NCBI RefSeq assembly: GCF_035046485.1
Contig: NC_085137.1
Location: 375,720,706 to 375,784,705 of the forward strand
Length of the DNA stretch: 64,000 nt
Direction: 5' to 3'
Origin: Aedes albopictus
Lineage: Eukaryota; Arthropoda; Insecta; Diptera; Culicidae
Below are positions 33,681 to 46,290 of this stretch, piece after piece. The notes beneath the pieces were generated by a model. That model saw only the letters and a program-made list of their open reading frames with translations, did no database searches and had not been told where the DNA came from. Positions within the stretch are counted from its first letter, which is position 1; each line of letters opens with the position of its first letter. The position numbers and the translations under genes are program-made.

Positions 33681-33982
33681 TCTATATCTATAAAAATGAG
33701 TTTGAAGTTCCTTTGAGGCAACAAAACTCAAGAACGGATGAACCAATTAGGATGGCTCTTGCACGGTTCGATTCGTTTTCATGGTGGCTGTGTTTATATG
33801 TACAAAAAGTTACGAAAATCGACTAAGAAAGTAAGAACATTGATAAAGTACTGATTTTTGATGAACTGGGAAGAAAATCAACATGATCGAAATAAAACCA
33901 ATCTAGAGTGCGGTGCTGTTTTAAGCCCTACTGTTGTCAAACCACCACAGCTTGGCAAAACAAAGTTTGCCGGGACAGCTAG
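33681..33982 (+). mobile_element. non-autonomous Helitron-like element, 302 bp
   Basis: It starts TCTATATC after A and ends CTAG before T, the A|TC...CTAG|T rule of Helitrons. Twelve bases from the 3' end lies a hairpin, GGCAAA and TTTGCC around ACAAAG. There is no terminal inverted repeat or target duplication. The second copy (62739-63040) has the same length and ends. No Rep/helicase is encoded. Confidence 0.8.
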
Positions 33983-36220
33983 TAATTTATAAACTCTCCA
34001 GGGTCAAATTTTGATGTTCATAACTTTTAATGAACAAATCATTGTGAAATATCTGTACGTATTCATTAGGAATCTAGTCAATTTTCCAACCTAATCTCAC
34101 TGTGCCACCACCCAGCCGCTGCCAGAGTGCTCGATGCCGAAGCATGCGAAGCGCACATGTGAGAGCATCGCCAAAATACATATCTCTCGCCTCAGTTCAC
34201 TTCCAGCAGTACACGGGAGAACTGTATATGCATACAAGAACTGTGTTTACTTGTGTTGGACTGTTCTGTGTTGCATTGGCAATGTATTAGTAAAATTTTG
34301 GTTCACTTCTTCCAATGGACGTGGGCCTCATCGGCGGTGGAGGAAAGGGAAGATTGTTTGCTTGCGCTCGCGGGGCAGCTGCTAAGTTTGGTAACGTCGC
34401 ATTTGAGCTACGGTATGCTGAAGTAACGTTGAGCACATAGTGGCTGAGGTGCGATGCAAAGAGAAAAGAGATCGGATATGCGGCGAAGCACACTCTGTGG
34501 AAACTATATGCAGAACGCATGAACCGTACATAGTAGATGAGTTGCGATGAGTGCGCAGATGCGATGGAGCTGCTTCGACGCATGTGATCGCAAGAGAACG
34601 CAAGAGAATGCTTGTTTGGTATGGATTTTATGATTGCGCTCGTCGTGTATGTAAAGCAATGCGGATTTAATGAGTTGGGAATGCTAGTAGGTGATATAAA
34701 ATGCGTTAATATGTTGTTGTTTTTAAACATAACTCAATGGTTTTTCACATGACATGCATTTTGATGGACCAGACGTAATAAAAATTAATCATACTGTCTA
34801 TCGATCACCATGTAAAATTACATATTTCATTGCATATAAAATAGTATTCCATCAAATCGTTTAAGTTTTTTACAGCATAATTTTGTTATTATATGTGTAT
34901 AAGAAAACATTTTATTTTCTCTGTTCGGGATTTGAATCAAATGATCAATGTTTGATATGGTCGTTTGTTCAGTGCATGTTATTCATGTGCAAGTTATAAA
35001 GTTTAAGGTTTTATGGTATTCAACTTAATTGCTAAAAGGATTCTGATTGAAAGGTTCTGCTTTTTTTCTTTGTCAGGCAAAACTAGATCCCTTAACGAAA
35101 AGAGTGTGACGTCGATTTTGATTGATACTCTTTTAATCAATATAAGTATGATGAATATTGTGTACTTATTAGAGACATCTTTTCTCGTTGATATCGCCGA
35201 AAATTTTGTAATAAAAAAAAACCTATACCCAATAATACATACTTGCCGATTTTTGGTTCTTTTTGCCGAGGTCAGCACAATCAAGTAATGTTTTAATGCC
35301 GAAAATCAGTATAACAGTCTCATATTCATTTAAATTGAAATCAACACTCAGATAGACCAGTTCGGAAAGTAAAAATATGTGTATACATAAAGACATCACG
35401 CGGATATAATTACATGTTATATGTACATTCTTTTCTCAAATAATTAATTCAATAATCTCGATCTTGTACAGTTACACCAGTTTTTTTTTTTTGAACTGGT
35501 CGGTTTTTGCAATTGCAACAGGATCAAAACTGACTAAATTATAGCAAAAAAAACGGCCCGCGCAAAACAAAACACGGGTGCATTTTATCTTTCCGTTCTT
35601 ATAGATGAAACGATCATTTCACTACCCACATCCAAAGAAGCGCTTCAACATACAAGCGACTTCATCGATCAAATCACGCGAGTCGTTGATGCGCACGAAA
35701 TAGGCGAAAAAGGATGTGAAAACAACATGCGCACCCTCATTGAAAACCTCATGCACTATGGCATATCAAACATCCCTCTTCTCATCTCATAACTTATCGC
35801 ATCCGATCGCATCTCACCTTACCCACTATGGTCACAGCCTAAGAGAGCCACGCGGAGAAAGAGCGAAGCGGTAGGCGCTCAGTCACTCTTTCGGGCTTTC
35901 GGCATGCGTGCATGGTTTCTGGTGGACCTGAATGCGTGGAATTTTCATTCAGTTCTAGTTGCGCGTCGCGTACAGTTTCATTTTCCTGCAACATTCAAGG
36001 GAAAATGCAGCACAATATCGTAGACAATCTACTCCCGCAATTCGTTTGCCAGGCGGTCAATTGAGGACTTCTCGAACGCTTTAAGCAGAATAACCTCTTC
36101 GATTGAGTGTGCTCAGATTTGTACTTTTAAATCCGCCCTCTAATGCATATCCTTGGACAGATATGTGTATTTCGACTACAGTCATAGCTCAATCACACGG
36201 GTCAATTCCATTTGAATGGC
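33983..36220. other. no gene seen; possible promoter region near 35830-36000
   Basis: Most is AT-rich and unassigned. Around 35830-36000 the sequence becomes CpG-containing, with a TCAGTTC initiator-like word near 35949 and a 19-codon frame starting at 36005. It could be the 5' end of a transcription unit leading into the next entry, but nothing proves it. Confidence 0.3.
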
Positions 36221-36757
36221 ATGGAGAACTGCCTGACTAATAATTGTTACAGAGCTACCCATAACTGTGCAATGGTTGTTCCACTTCTTCCTCAGTGTCA
36301 GATATCCACTTCTGAGTTGATTCCTCGAAGTTCAAAAGCAATTCCGAAAAAAAACCCTAAACCATTGGTGGGCAATGTCTACACTCGTTTCTCTAATTTA
36401 AATAAAGTCCAGCCGATCAATGAGCTGATATTTTTTTTGGAAAAAAGTTTCAGAGATAAGGACATATTTTCGGTTGCAATGGGCGAGCAAAGGCTGAAGA
36501 GGCTTGTACTGATAGCGGTAGAACACCCCCTGTTTAATCAATTGAAACAACAAAGCAGTTTTATCGAGCGGAGTGCAGGTTACTGCTGTTTTCCATTTGC
36601 ACTACAGTCCATTGTGAAAACTTTTCAAGTGCACAGTCAGCTCTACAGGTCACGAGACGCCTCTGTTCGTGCCTGCCACACGATATACACATGCAAAATG
36701 GTCATTGGCAGAGGAAGCTCTCAGTTAATAACTGTGGAAGTGCTCATAGAACACTAA
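36221..36757 (+). CDS. unrecognised open frame running into a SINE
   Basis: The first ATG is at 36221. About 150 codons (including PLVGNVYTRFSNLNKV and LKRLVLIAVEHPLFNQ) precede a 3' part that is translated SINE (from 36668). The N-terminal part has ordinary amino acid composition and no stop for 447 bases, notable in AT-rich DNA. No known domain is recognised and no splice site is needed. It may be an exon that acquired a SINE-derived end, or chance. Confidence 0.25.
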   Translation: MENCLTNNCYRATHNCAMVVPLLPQCQISTSELIPRSSKAIPKKNPKPLVGNVYTRFSNLNKVQPINELIFFLEKSFRDKDIFSVAMGEQRLKRLVLIAVEHPLFNQLKQQSSFIERSAGYCCFPFALQSIVKTFQVHSQLYRSRDASVRACHTIYTCKMVIGRGSSQLITVEVLIEH

Positions 36758-36825
36758 GCTGAGAAGCAGGCTTTGTCCCAGTGAGGACGTTACGCCAAGA
36801 AGCGAGAGAGAGAGAGAGACGAGAA
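36668..36825 (+). mobile_element. 5'-truncated Feilai-type SINE
   Basis: Starting at TTCGTGCCTGCCACACG, it matches the second half of the SINE at 22069 through AGGACGTTACGCCAAGAAG, then a GA microsatellite. Confidence 0.8.
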
Positions 36826-37379
36826 ACTTCTGAATACAATATACACTATATTACTGCTCAAAACAACCTGTTTGCTTAATCATGACAAAAACTTATGAAA
36901 CCATTCGACAAACTTTCAAAATTTGCATAGGGGAGGCAGGGGTAACCCCGTCACCTTAAGCATTTGGATTTTTCAAAATAAATGTAGGGCGAAAATTGAT
37001 ATTTTCAGTATGCAGATTATTTGATTCATTAGTTTTTTATAAGACTTGTGCATTGGAATTGTCAAATTATGTTAATTCTGGCGAACAATGCACATAACAC
37101 AACCATAATAAATATTCATGTTTTTAATTCAGTGCGGGTAAGACCGTCACCCCTATGGGGTAAGTCCGTCATATATATTTTTATATTAATACTTTTGAAA
37201 ATTTCAATTTTAAAATATTTTCAATACATTTTTGAAGTGCCGTGATGGTTTACCAATCATTCTACAGTAAAATCATTGGTCGGGGGGCGCAATTGGAATT
37301 CGCCTAATAGGAGACTAAGCTTGTGGGATTTGGGCTTATGGGGGTGTGGCCAATTATCCCGGGTGTGTTAACAGAGAGC

Positions 37380-37800
37380 GCAATACTTTCTTCGGCAAAG
37401 TTTTAGGGTTTGAAAAGATCTACCATTTAGAGCTTTGGTTCATATGATTAGTTGGTAACTTGGCCGCCAGAGGCGCCACCAACAGTTTGATGCTAAATTG
37501 CACTACAGGAACCAAACGTTACGATGTGCGACAGCTCAAGACCCTGATAATTAGAAATAGTGTCTTCGGAAAAAATATTGGATACGCTAATAACTTACAG
37601 ATGATAAGTTACAAAGTTCGAAATTCCTCCACTGGGCGGCGCTAGTGGACATGTAAATTTTCCAAACCTCATATCTCAGAATCCAATGATTTGGTGTCTT
37701 CGGCAAAGTTGATCAGTATGACATAGACTTACATTAAACGGGACACGTTGTTCAGAATTCTGCCACTAGGCGGCGCTAGTGAATTTGCAATCGCAGAAAA
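37380..37800. repeat. CCACTAGGCGGCGCTAGTG repeat units
   Basis: Two near copies of CCACTxGGCGGCGCTAGTG (37630 and 37763) and a weaker GCCAGAGGCGCCACC (37467) are separated by TCTTCGGCAAAGTT phrases. This suggests about three tandem units of 130-160 bp. Confidence 0.6.
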
Positions 37801-37964
37801 AATAATCCACAAATTATGCCCTTAGAAGGTCCAGAAAAGAACAGGAAGAGTCCAAGCAGGAACTCCTGGAGAAATCCTAGTAGATTTAGTTGGATAAATC
37901 GTAGGAAATACTGAAAGAAGCCTTAGAAAAAAAAACCCGCAGGAATTCCAGGAGAAACCCATAT

Positions 37965-38122
37965 GGGGTCGTCCATAAATGACGTAGCATTTTTTGACGA
38001 TTTTTGACACCCCTTTCCACCCCTCGTAGTCTACTTTCCAATACGTAATACATAGCTAATAGCATAATTTGAGACTCCAACTCATCCCCCCATAAAATGC
38101 TACATCATTTATGGGCGACCCC
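37965..38122. mobile_element. MITE, GGGGTCGTCCATAAATGACG
   Basis: The inverted ends are GGGGTCGTCCATAAATGACG and the complement of GGGGTCGCCCATAAATGATG, flanked by TAT on both sides (3-bp duplication). It is inserted in the 36929-38642 composite. Confidence 0.8.
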
Positions 38123-38642
38123 TATAGAAATTTCCCTGGTTGGTCATCAGTTCGTAGTTGCGTGGCATCTAATAGAAATGCCTGGCCAGTTCAACAAACA
38201 TCCGGTCATCCGAAGAGCATGACGGTGTTACCCCCGCCGATGAGTGACGGGCTTACCCGAAAAGGCCACTTTTCTTAAATTACACCGTAATTTCTGAATA
38301 ATTATTGAAACTGACCATTCAATGAATCTTGGCACTAAAGAATAGTACAGATGAGAATACATGATCGATGAAAGTTATTTTTTGCGCTTCTTTTGTATTT
38401 CAGAAGCTAAATTCTACCGACGAAATATTACATCCGCCGTTGGTACAATGACGCAAGCGTTTGTTTTGTTTATTTTCTTCGTGTTTGACAGGTCAATTTT
38501 TGTATCATTTGTCTCGAAAGAGTAAAAATGGTAAAAACAAATGAGGCGTGTGGCCAAAAATCTACTAAATCACTGTTTTCTGGTAAAATCATTGGGGTGA
38601 CGGGCTTACCCACCCTGACGGTGTTACCCGCTTTTCCCCTAC

Positions 38643-40104
38643 TAGTACAAGTTCAAAAAATACCGAGTCGATTTGTTACATTACCCAATCAATCCACATG
38701 AAAGAGAAGCGCGTGTTTCAAGCGTTGCTTTGAAAGATGGAAACACAAACAGCAATAAGGAAATTGATTGGGCGTTGATATGTGCGCCTAATTTCGTATT
38801 AGACGAACAATTTTGATATCGAGAAAGCAACTTAAAGAAATGCATGAATCACACTAATAATGTTTCTTCCCTATGACCGTTGTGGAGATGCAGAATACTC
38901 CACTCCATTTATTGATGGAAAGGATGTTGCGGTTGCCAAGAATCTGCAAGTGATCCGTTACAGATCTTCCTGTCTAATCTGGATTAAGTCTGACTAGGAC
39001 ACCCATCTGCCAGGGATAACAGCAGAAATCCGAAAAATCTCGTGATCTTACTCAGCAATATATCAAGCAATCAGTCAATTATCTTGCTAGAAATCTGCCA
39101 CCATAATTCTACTACAAATGTCGCAAAAATACGTCACAGACTTTGCGAAGATGCTTAGATGATATTTTCTCTGCATTCTGGGTCTGGGGATAACGTATCA
39201 TTGTACTTTATACACCCTTTTTAGTAACGCGTTGTGTAACAAAAAACTCCTTCAATTAATAATTGAAAAAATATTTATTATAATGATTATCAATTGTCAT
39301 AAAAGTATAAGTCAGTCTTTATTGGTGTAAGAAATCAATGACTACTGCACTACTGCTACTGAATAAATGTTCTACAACTTCCTCAAACATCTCAAAACCT
39401 AACATCAACGGATTTTTCCGCCATAATTACACCCCGGCGCGGGTTAAGGAAAAGGGTACAATTCTTGGAACGCATTCAAGCGGAACGTTTTCAAGGTGCG
39501 AGAGGAAACCCTAGCCAGAGAGACAAAACAATGCACATTGTAATGATGGGTGAACACGACGATGGTCCTTTCCTTAAGCATATAGTGATAGTGTCTTCAT
39601 AGGTTCAGGCACATGCGGTGGATTTAAACCAAAAACGACGCGAATAAGCATGCGCACCACGCTGCTACCTTTATACGGTGGTTTAAGTCGTAAACTCACG
39701 GCGGCAGACAGAAGTCATCAGCCTTTTTCCGGCAACGGCATGCTCGTGCGGTAAGCTTTACTGGCTGTCATCGACCGTCTAGCTAAGAGTGCGAATCAAT
39801 GTGGACCTGGTGAACAGTACTGCGCTGCAGTGGGGTTGTGACGGTATTGTCCGGGCAGGGTTGCCAATTTTGTTAACATTGGTCTTTGTGGGCATCCAGG
39901 CAAAACCAGGCAAACACAATTGAATCAAATACGTAATGTGTCATTCCTGGAATTTTCAATAGCCGAGCACAGAACAAGGCCCTTAGGGCGAACTAGCGTA
40001 TTTAGTTTTTTCACTGCGATCATTTTTATGGTGTTTTGATTCCCTTTGACGGATGTCAATTGGTAAGTTCACTCCACATTATTATTTGTGAATGCCAAAC
40101 AGAC
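38643..40104. other. no recognised gene
   Basis: A 45-codon frame starts at 38860 (MFLPYDRCGDAEYSTPF) without family or context. Around 39400-39850 the sequence is CpG-containing with a TTTATACGG word. Nothing can be called. Confidence 0.4.
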
Positions 40105-40190
40105 GGGCTTGGTGGTCTAGTGGCTATCGCTTCTGATAGTACGCAGAAGATCCTGGGTAAAATCCCAGACCCGTCCCTTTCCTCCTACTT
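40105..40190 (+). mobile_element. tRNA-like SINE head
   Basis: GGGCTTGGTGGTCTAGTGGC is a good A-box region. The B-box region reads GGGTAAAATCCCA and is altered, so it is not a working tRNA gene. Pyrimidine-rich sequence follows. Confidence 0.5.
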
Positions 40191-41647
40191 TGTATCTTTC
40201 CATGTACTTTCTCTCTTTTCTATGGCTACCTTGATAAAAAGTTATTATTCATTACATGGTAAATATTATTAACATATGACTGGTTTTATTGTTCACAATA
40301 AAACACATAGTAGATATATTGTTACTTTTTACAATAGAAATCAAACCCATATAGTTCGTACAATAAGTAAACATTAGCTTTATTAGTGACTAATTGATTC
40401 GATTGTTTTTCAATAGTTCTATAATAATTTAAAGTTACTATCAGTAAAAATTAATTTAAGTCGTTTTTAAATAGTTGCAAAAGTGCCAGCAGAGTTCTCA
40501 TGAACTTCTTATTGAAAAAGAGTTTATTTGTCAATTACACTTAAAAACAATTCGTAAGAAATAAATAACAATAAATATTATTGTTGCTTGAATCATGTTT
40601 GTATAATCAAATACAAAATCACTTGACATATTTTTTTAACTAGCTGAAAATCAGGTTTTAGCCAAGTGAGGATGTTACGACAAGAAAAAGATGAACAATG
40701 ATTTTTCTAATGTTTTCCAATAAATTGAAGGAATCTAGTAAATAGTAAACTATCATTGATAACAATACAAATACAATTAGTTTAATGGGGTCAATTGAAC
40801 CGATGCTAAAATAAACATGCAATAATATTTGTTGTTATGTAAACAGATTTCGCCTTTGAAAAACCAGAGAATTCATATTTCTCGCTAACATTTTCCCCCA
40901 GCATTTACATATACTAATGGCCACATGAATTGTGAACGATTTATGGTATGGATCATACGACCTGAGGTCTGATATTTGGCAGTTATTTAAAAAGATTGAA
41001 GATAGATCTTATCAACAGCTGCCAAGCAATACATACCAGACAGACATCAGAATGTTTGATTCTTATCCTAAAATGTGCATATCATTCTGGCGGCCGTTAG
41101 TGCTCGTAAATGCTGGATATAAATGTTAGCGGAAAATATAAATTCTATGGATTTTCAAAAGCGAAAACTGCTTACAAACAACAACAAATATTATTGTATT
41201 TTATTGTAACAACGATTCATTTGACGCCATTCAATTAATTGTATTTGTATTGTAAGAACAATGAAAAAACATTAATATATATTGTTTTCTTTTGAAAATT
41301 GCCATAAAAATGTCTCATAAAAACACAATACATTCTATTGTTTTTCGCGAAAAAGTGTATGAAAATTTTCTCAAAATTTTATGGTTAAGATACATAACGA
41401 CCACCATTTTTTATTGTAAAAGTGCCATTTACCATTCGCCGAATGGTATAGAACAATAGGGATGATGGTGAGTGTGCTGTGTAAATTACAATACGTTTAA
41501 TGGTGAATATTTTTCGAAAAAATGGTGTTGTAACTATAAAATTTATCGTATTTTTATGATATTTTTTATCAGGGTATACATCGCTATAACAGAAACGGTT
41601 TGAAAAAACCGTTTCCATTCCTTCCTAACTTTCACAGCACAGTGTCA
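40191..41647. other. no gene seen
   Basis: AT-rich. A decayed SINE tail lies near 40640-40690 (AGTGAGGATGTTACGACAAG), and a 15-bp palindrome CCATTCGCCGAATGG near 41433. Confidence 0.5.
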
Positions 41648-41655
41648 ATCTATCA

Positions 41656-42969
41656 CAGTGGTCACCAAACTGCGGACCGCGGGCCGCATGCGGCCCTCGA
41701 CCAGATTTTGTGCGGCCCGTGAACTGATTTTGAAATGTATAAGAAAGCGGCCCACGTTAAGATTCCATAATGAAAATCAGAAATTTCACCATATTTTAAA
41801 ACTTTAATGAGAATGAATTTTGCCAACATCATAAAAAGTTTTTCAAAAGAAGTAAGATTTTTGAAAGTTTTCCAAACTGTAAGAGGCTAATTTTTTGAAT
41901 ATTGTTTCAAAAATATTCGAAACTGTTGTTAAGAACGATGTGTTTCGCTTGAATAATGAGTTTAGGCTAAATTTCACAGATTCTCTGCCATGGATTTTGA
42001 ACTCGTTATTAGTAATTTATTTGAATTCACGAAAATTAACTTAAAAAATTCCATTTTGTTTGTATCGGCGAAAAAACTTCCTTTTATATACTTTATATTC
42101 ACCACTTCTGCCAGGAAACTATTTCAATTTTTTTTACAGAATTGTTGTCTATAATTTATTTAAAAAAAGTGTTGCCCAAACTCTCGGAAGTTCGCTAAAA
42201 CCTTCAGGGATTCAGCAAGATACGCTTTATTCTTTTGGTAATTCCTCTTAAAATATCTATTCTAAATAGGCTACAAATACTTGTCCACATTGCTCAGAAA
42301 ATCATGTGTGCAGGTTTTTCTTCATTGGCTTCTAAAGAAATCATTCTGAAATTTCTCAAAATCCACGAGAAGTCCCAAACACCCTCACAGTTCCAAGATT
42401 TTTTTTTTAAATACTTCACATGAAATCCTTAAGCTGCAGTAAAACTCCATTCGGAAATTTATCAAAACTGGATCCAGAGGTTTTACAAGAAATTTGTCCG
42501 TGTTCGTGTCTAGGACTTTCACAATTCTGCACATATAATCTGCACTACAAGTACGCTGTAAGTTTATCCACATTATTCTTATAAAGGTTCATATTGTTCT
42601 AGCCACTTTGTGACTTAAAATAGCTTGTCTGAAATATTTTTCCAACATTATGAATACCAAAAACTGCAAAAACTGTTTTGTGTTTTTAATACCATACGAT
42701 TCTCAATATTTTCCAAATAAAATAAAATCTCCTGATAACTCCAGGTTTTTTTGTTTTTTGCTCTTGTTCAATGTTAAAAAAAGTAATTTCTTTTACTGTG
42801 TGAGTTTTTACTAATGCTTATTCTTTACACTTTTCGAAAAATCAAACAAATGTATTTTATGTTAAATCTTGAAAATCATTAAAAATTAACTCTTAAATGA
42901 CTTGCGGCCCGCAGTCTCTTTTAAAAATTCAATTTTGGCCCGCAAAGACAGTTAGGCTGAGGATCACTG
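41656..42969. mobile_element. non-autonomous hAT element, 8-bp duplication
   Basis: The ends CAGTGGTCACCAAACT and the complement of CAGTGATCCTCAGCCT match the hAT pattern (CAGTGG-type tips). ATCTATCA stands on both sides (41648-41655 and 42970-42977), an exact 8-bp duplication. Subterminal GCGGCCC/GGGCCGC clusters occur at both ends. The 1.3-kb interior has only short frames, with no transposase or zinc-finger domain. Confidence 0.85.
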
Positions 42970-42977
42970 ATCTATCA

Positions 42978-45039
42978 GATAACGCCTACAAGTTATGCAA
43001 TCATGCGAACTGTGCCACACACCTTCAGAATAATAAAACACACAATTTTATCACCTTACCCTGGCATCCACGCACCAATGTGTGAACCCTCTGCCAACAA
43101 ATTCCCACTAGCATTCTGACATCTGCATGAATGTGTGCAGACGCAGATGTATACTCGGTCTGATATGGATACAAACTATTGCAACCATCACTTCCTTCCT
43201 CTTCCTCACATTGACATGCATCCTGACGTGGCAGGCGCCATTGTCGCCTAAAAATAGAAGATCACCCACGCTCACACACTGAAGATGCCTGCTAGTCCCC
43301 GGCAGATATCTCATTGGTTCCTTGTGTCAGTTTAGCTGGTCTGGCGATACAACATTGATGTACAATTTCTAATGAGATGGACGATCAGTGCAAAAAATGC
43401 AAGTCGTATGCGTCAGGTTTACAGGTCGTTCATAAACTACAAAGACTGCAAGAAGAAATAACTCTTGAGAAGAGTGCTACCGAAAAGCGTTATGATTTTC
43501 TACAGCGGACTTCACACGATCATCAATACTTCATCAACATCTTTACATTTTGTTAGAATTTCCGTCAAGCTCAAAATTTATTGAAAAATGTTTTCATTGA
43601 GCTGAAATTTTAATAAAAATTCCCAAGTAGGTACCGATATTGTGGGGCCCCTTTTTCTAGAGGAAATATTTTTGCTAATATAGAAAAAAAAAAATCGGGA
43701 AACCTTATTCATCATTCTTACGAAAAAGTTTAAATGTTATGGACAAAATTATACCTACGATAATAAGTGTAGCTGGAGAAAATGTTGGTATTCTTTACTA
43801 CTCTACTATTCATGCATAACGAATATCTAGGATTCACACCTGATAATGACAATAATAAAAAAAATCTCTAAAGTGATTCAAGCTTTCAGCAATGCTAATG
43901 GCATTGGAGCCCATATATTTAGTCATAGTTAGTGGTAGACTTCCTCGAGAAATTTAAAGAACAATATGTAGCAGTAACTTCAAAAAAAATCTAGTGCTAT
44001 AACTGGGGTCATTTCTGTGAAAACTACAAAGAGAATTTCCAGTGAAATTCTTAGTGCAATCTTTAGAGTAGTTGCTGGACGATGTCCAAAAGCATTTTCT
44101 GGTGGAATTTCAACATGAAAAGTTATAACACATCTGTTAAAGCCGTTCCTGGAAATTTCCAAAAAAAAAATCGACGAAATTCTGAAATTAACTATGTGCA
44201 ACAAATGAAACAAATGAAAATTTTATAGTACTGAAATTCTAGAAATTGTTGTTTGTTTTTCTCCAAAAATTGAGTCGCAATTTCCTCAAGCGACCCACAG
44301 ATTTTGCCAGGAACTCAGCTACAAGTTATATCCTTTATTCAGCAAGCATATCTTTCATAAAGGCAATCATAATTCTCTTAAGCAATAATTTATTATTTTT
44401 TCTTGTTTATTGAAAGGTACAAAACACGTTCGAAGAAGATAAACATACTACGAACATACGAACTACGATAAACATACTTTCGAAGTAGATAAACATATTT
44501 CCAGATATGTTAATGTCACAGAAGGCTGTGAAAAAGTGCGATATTGACAGCTTTTTTTTAAGAAAAAAAAACTTAGAATTACCAGTTTGTAAATATCAGT
44601 TGATGTATTTATTCATCATATACAAACTGCGTATCGATATCATATCTCTCGTTGCAATTGAAAGGACAACAAATTTTGTGAACAAACAGTAATAAAAACA
44701 TAAGGTCTTTTGCAGAAGTTTGACAAAATCATTTGTGTATTAATCAATGGATCCACTCTGCATATATCGGCATTGTTGAAACGATGTATTTACCACAGTT
44801 ACTAAAGAACATATCTATCTACTGACCAGCACAGATCTTGGCACAGATTCTTTTCAAACGGTTCAGTCATGTCGAACGTATCTCAGTTCACCTCAAATTG
44901 CGTATAAGCGGTTGATAATTGATACGCAAGCCTTATTTGTAGCCCAAATCCTAAACGGAATACTCGATTCCCCACCACTGCTTGAAACACATTGTTTCTA
45001 TTCTTCTGAACATCATCTGTGGAGACAAAAAAAAATGCT
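42978..45039. other. no gene seen
   Basis: Degenerate repeat-like sequence, including decayed array words at 44020-44110 and repeated GATAAACATACT words at about 44440-44490. The short frame at 43108-43314 (minus) has no support. Confidence 0.5.
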
Positions 45040-45331
45040 TTTTTGAATTCCTGGAATGGATTTCTGCAGATATTCTTTTCAAGAATTCGACTTGGGATTC
45101 TTTCAGAAAATCCTACTTGGAAAGGTAGAGAAAATTTTGCTGAAATTTCTTTATAAATTCCTGTTGAGCTTCTTCCAAGAATTTCTTTTGGGATTCTTCA
45201 CGAATTTCCTCATGTGATTCCTCCAGAATTTCCCCGAAGTATGCTTCCAGGATTCCTTTGGAATTTATCCTGGAATTCCTTTCAGTATTCCTGTATCAAA
45301 TTTTGCTGGGAGTGTATTGGGAACGAACAGG

Positions 45332-45582
45332 CACAGACAAACAGACGTAACACCTTGAACGATTTTCATGGAAATCCATCGCCCAGTTCACACTACCAAA
45401 AGTTGCACGAATCACTATGTTGTGCAATATCGTCAACAGAAGGCGCTAGTATGAAACGTCAAACGCATAGAAAAACGATGCGCGTGCTTCTGGTTGTGAA
45501 AGCCACAACTATGAAAATTTAAAATGATCGTTAAAGCCGTGGTCGATGGAAATTTCGCAAGTGTTACGTCTGTTTGTCTGTG
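45332..45582. mobile_element. MITE, CACAGACAAACAGACG, GAACAGG duplication
   Basis: The inverted ends are CACAGACAAACAGACGTAAC, and GAACAGG is duplicated exactly on both sides (45325-45331 and 45583-45589). The inner TIR continues to TTTCCATCG. It is 251 bp and non-coding. Confidence 0.85.
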
Positions 45583-46190
45583 GAACAGGTCTACTAAGAT
45601 TCTTCCGAAAATTCCTACGTCCAGGTCTGTTAAGATTCTTCCGAAAATTCCTACTGTGATTTTTCCTACATATCCTTTTAAGATTCCTCTAAGAATTCCT
45701 CTTAGATTTCCTCAAAGAAATCCTCTTGGGTTTCCTCCAGGAAGTCCTTTTGGGATTCTTCCAAAAATTTCTTCCAATTTCCCTCCTGGGATTCCCCCGA
45801 AAATGCATTCTGGTATTCCTTCAGAAATTTCTCCCGGAATTCCTCCAGGAAATCTTCCTCTGATTTTTTTCAGAACGAATTCCTTCTAGGATTTCTCGAG
45901 AAATTTCTAGGTGAATTCCTCCTGGGATTCCTCCAGAAACTTCTACTGGGATACCTGCAAGAATCCTTCCAGCGATTTCTCCAGGAATTCCTCCCGGGAT
46001 TCCTACAAGAATTTCTCCTGTGATTTCTCCAAGAACTCGTCCTGAGATTCCTCCAAGCATTAATCTTAGGATTTCTCCAGGAACTTCTCCAAGAATAACT
46101 TTTGTGATTCCTCCAGGAACTCTACCTGGTGTTTCTCCAGGAATTCTTTCTGGAATTCCTCTTGGGGTTCTCCAAGAATAACTCCTGTGA

Positions 46191-46290
46191 TTTTTTTGTA
46201 TAGTAATAGTATTTTATTGAAAACGGTAGCCTGTTAGTACATAACTTTTGATCAGGTCAAGGAAGCAACTGCGGGAAGAGAAACTTTTAC
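46191..46290 (-). pseudogene. retroposed mRNA 3' end fragment
   Basis: On the minus strand an AATAAA (plus-strand TTTATT at 46213-46218) is followed 15 bases later by seven A residues, and array sequence resumes on both sides. It is consistent with a short 5'-truncated retrocopy of an unknown transcript. Confidence 0.45.

Larger units (their letters stand above)
36929..38642. mobile_element. 1.7-kb TIR element, GGGTAACCCCGTCACC type
   Basis: The left end TAGGGGAGGCAGGGGTAACC and the right end complement TAGGGGAAAAGCGGGTAACA are inverted. The word GGTAAG-CCGTCAC (or its complement) recurs near 37135, 37155, 38225, 38250 and 38600. The interior holds other repeats (37380-37800, 37965-38122), so it is a composite. 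No transposase is seen. Confidence 0.65.
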
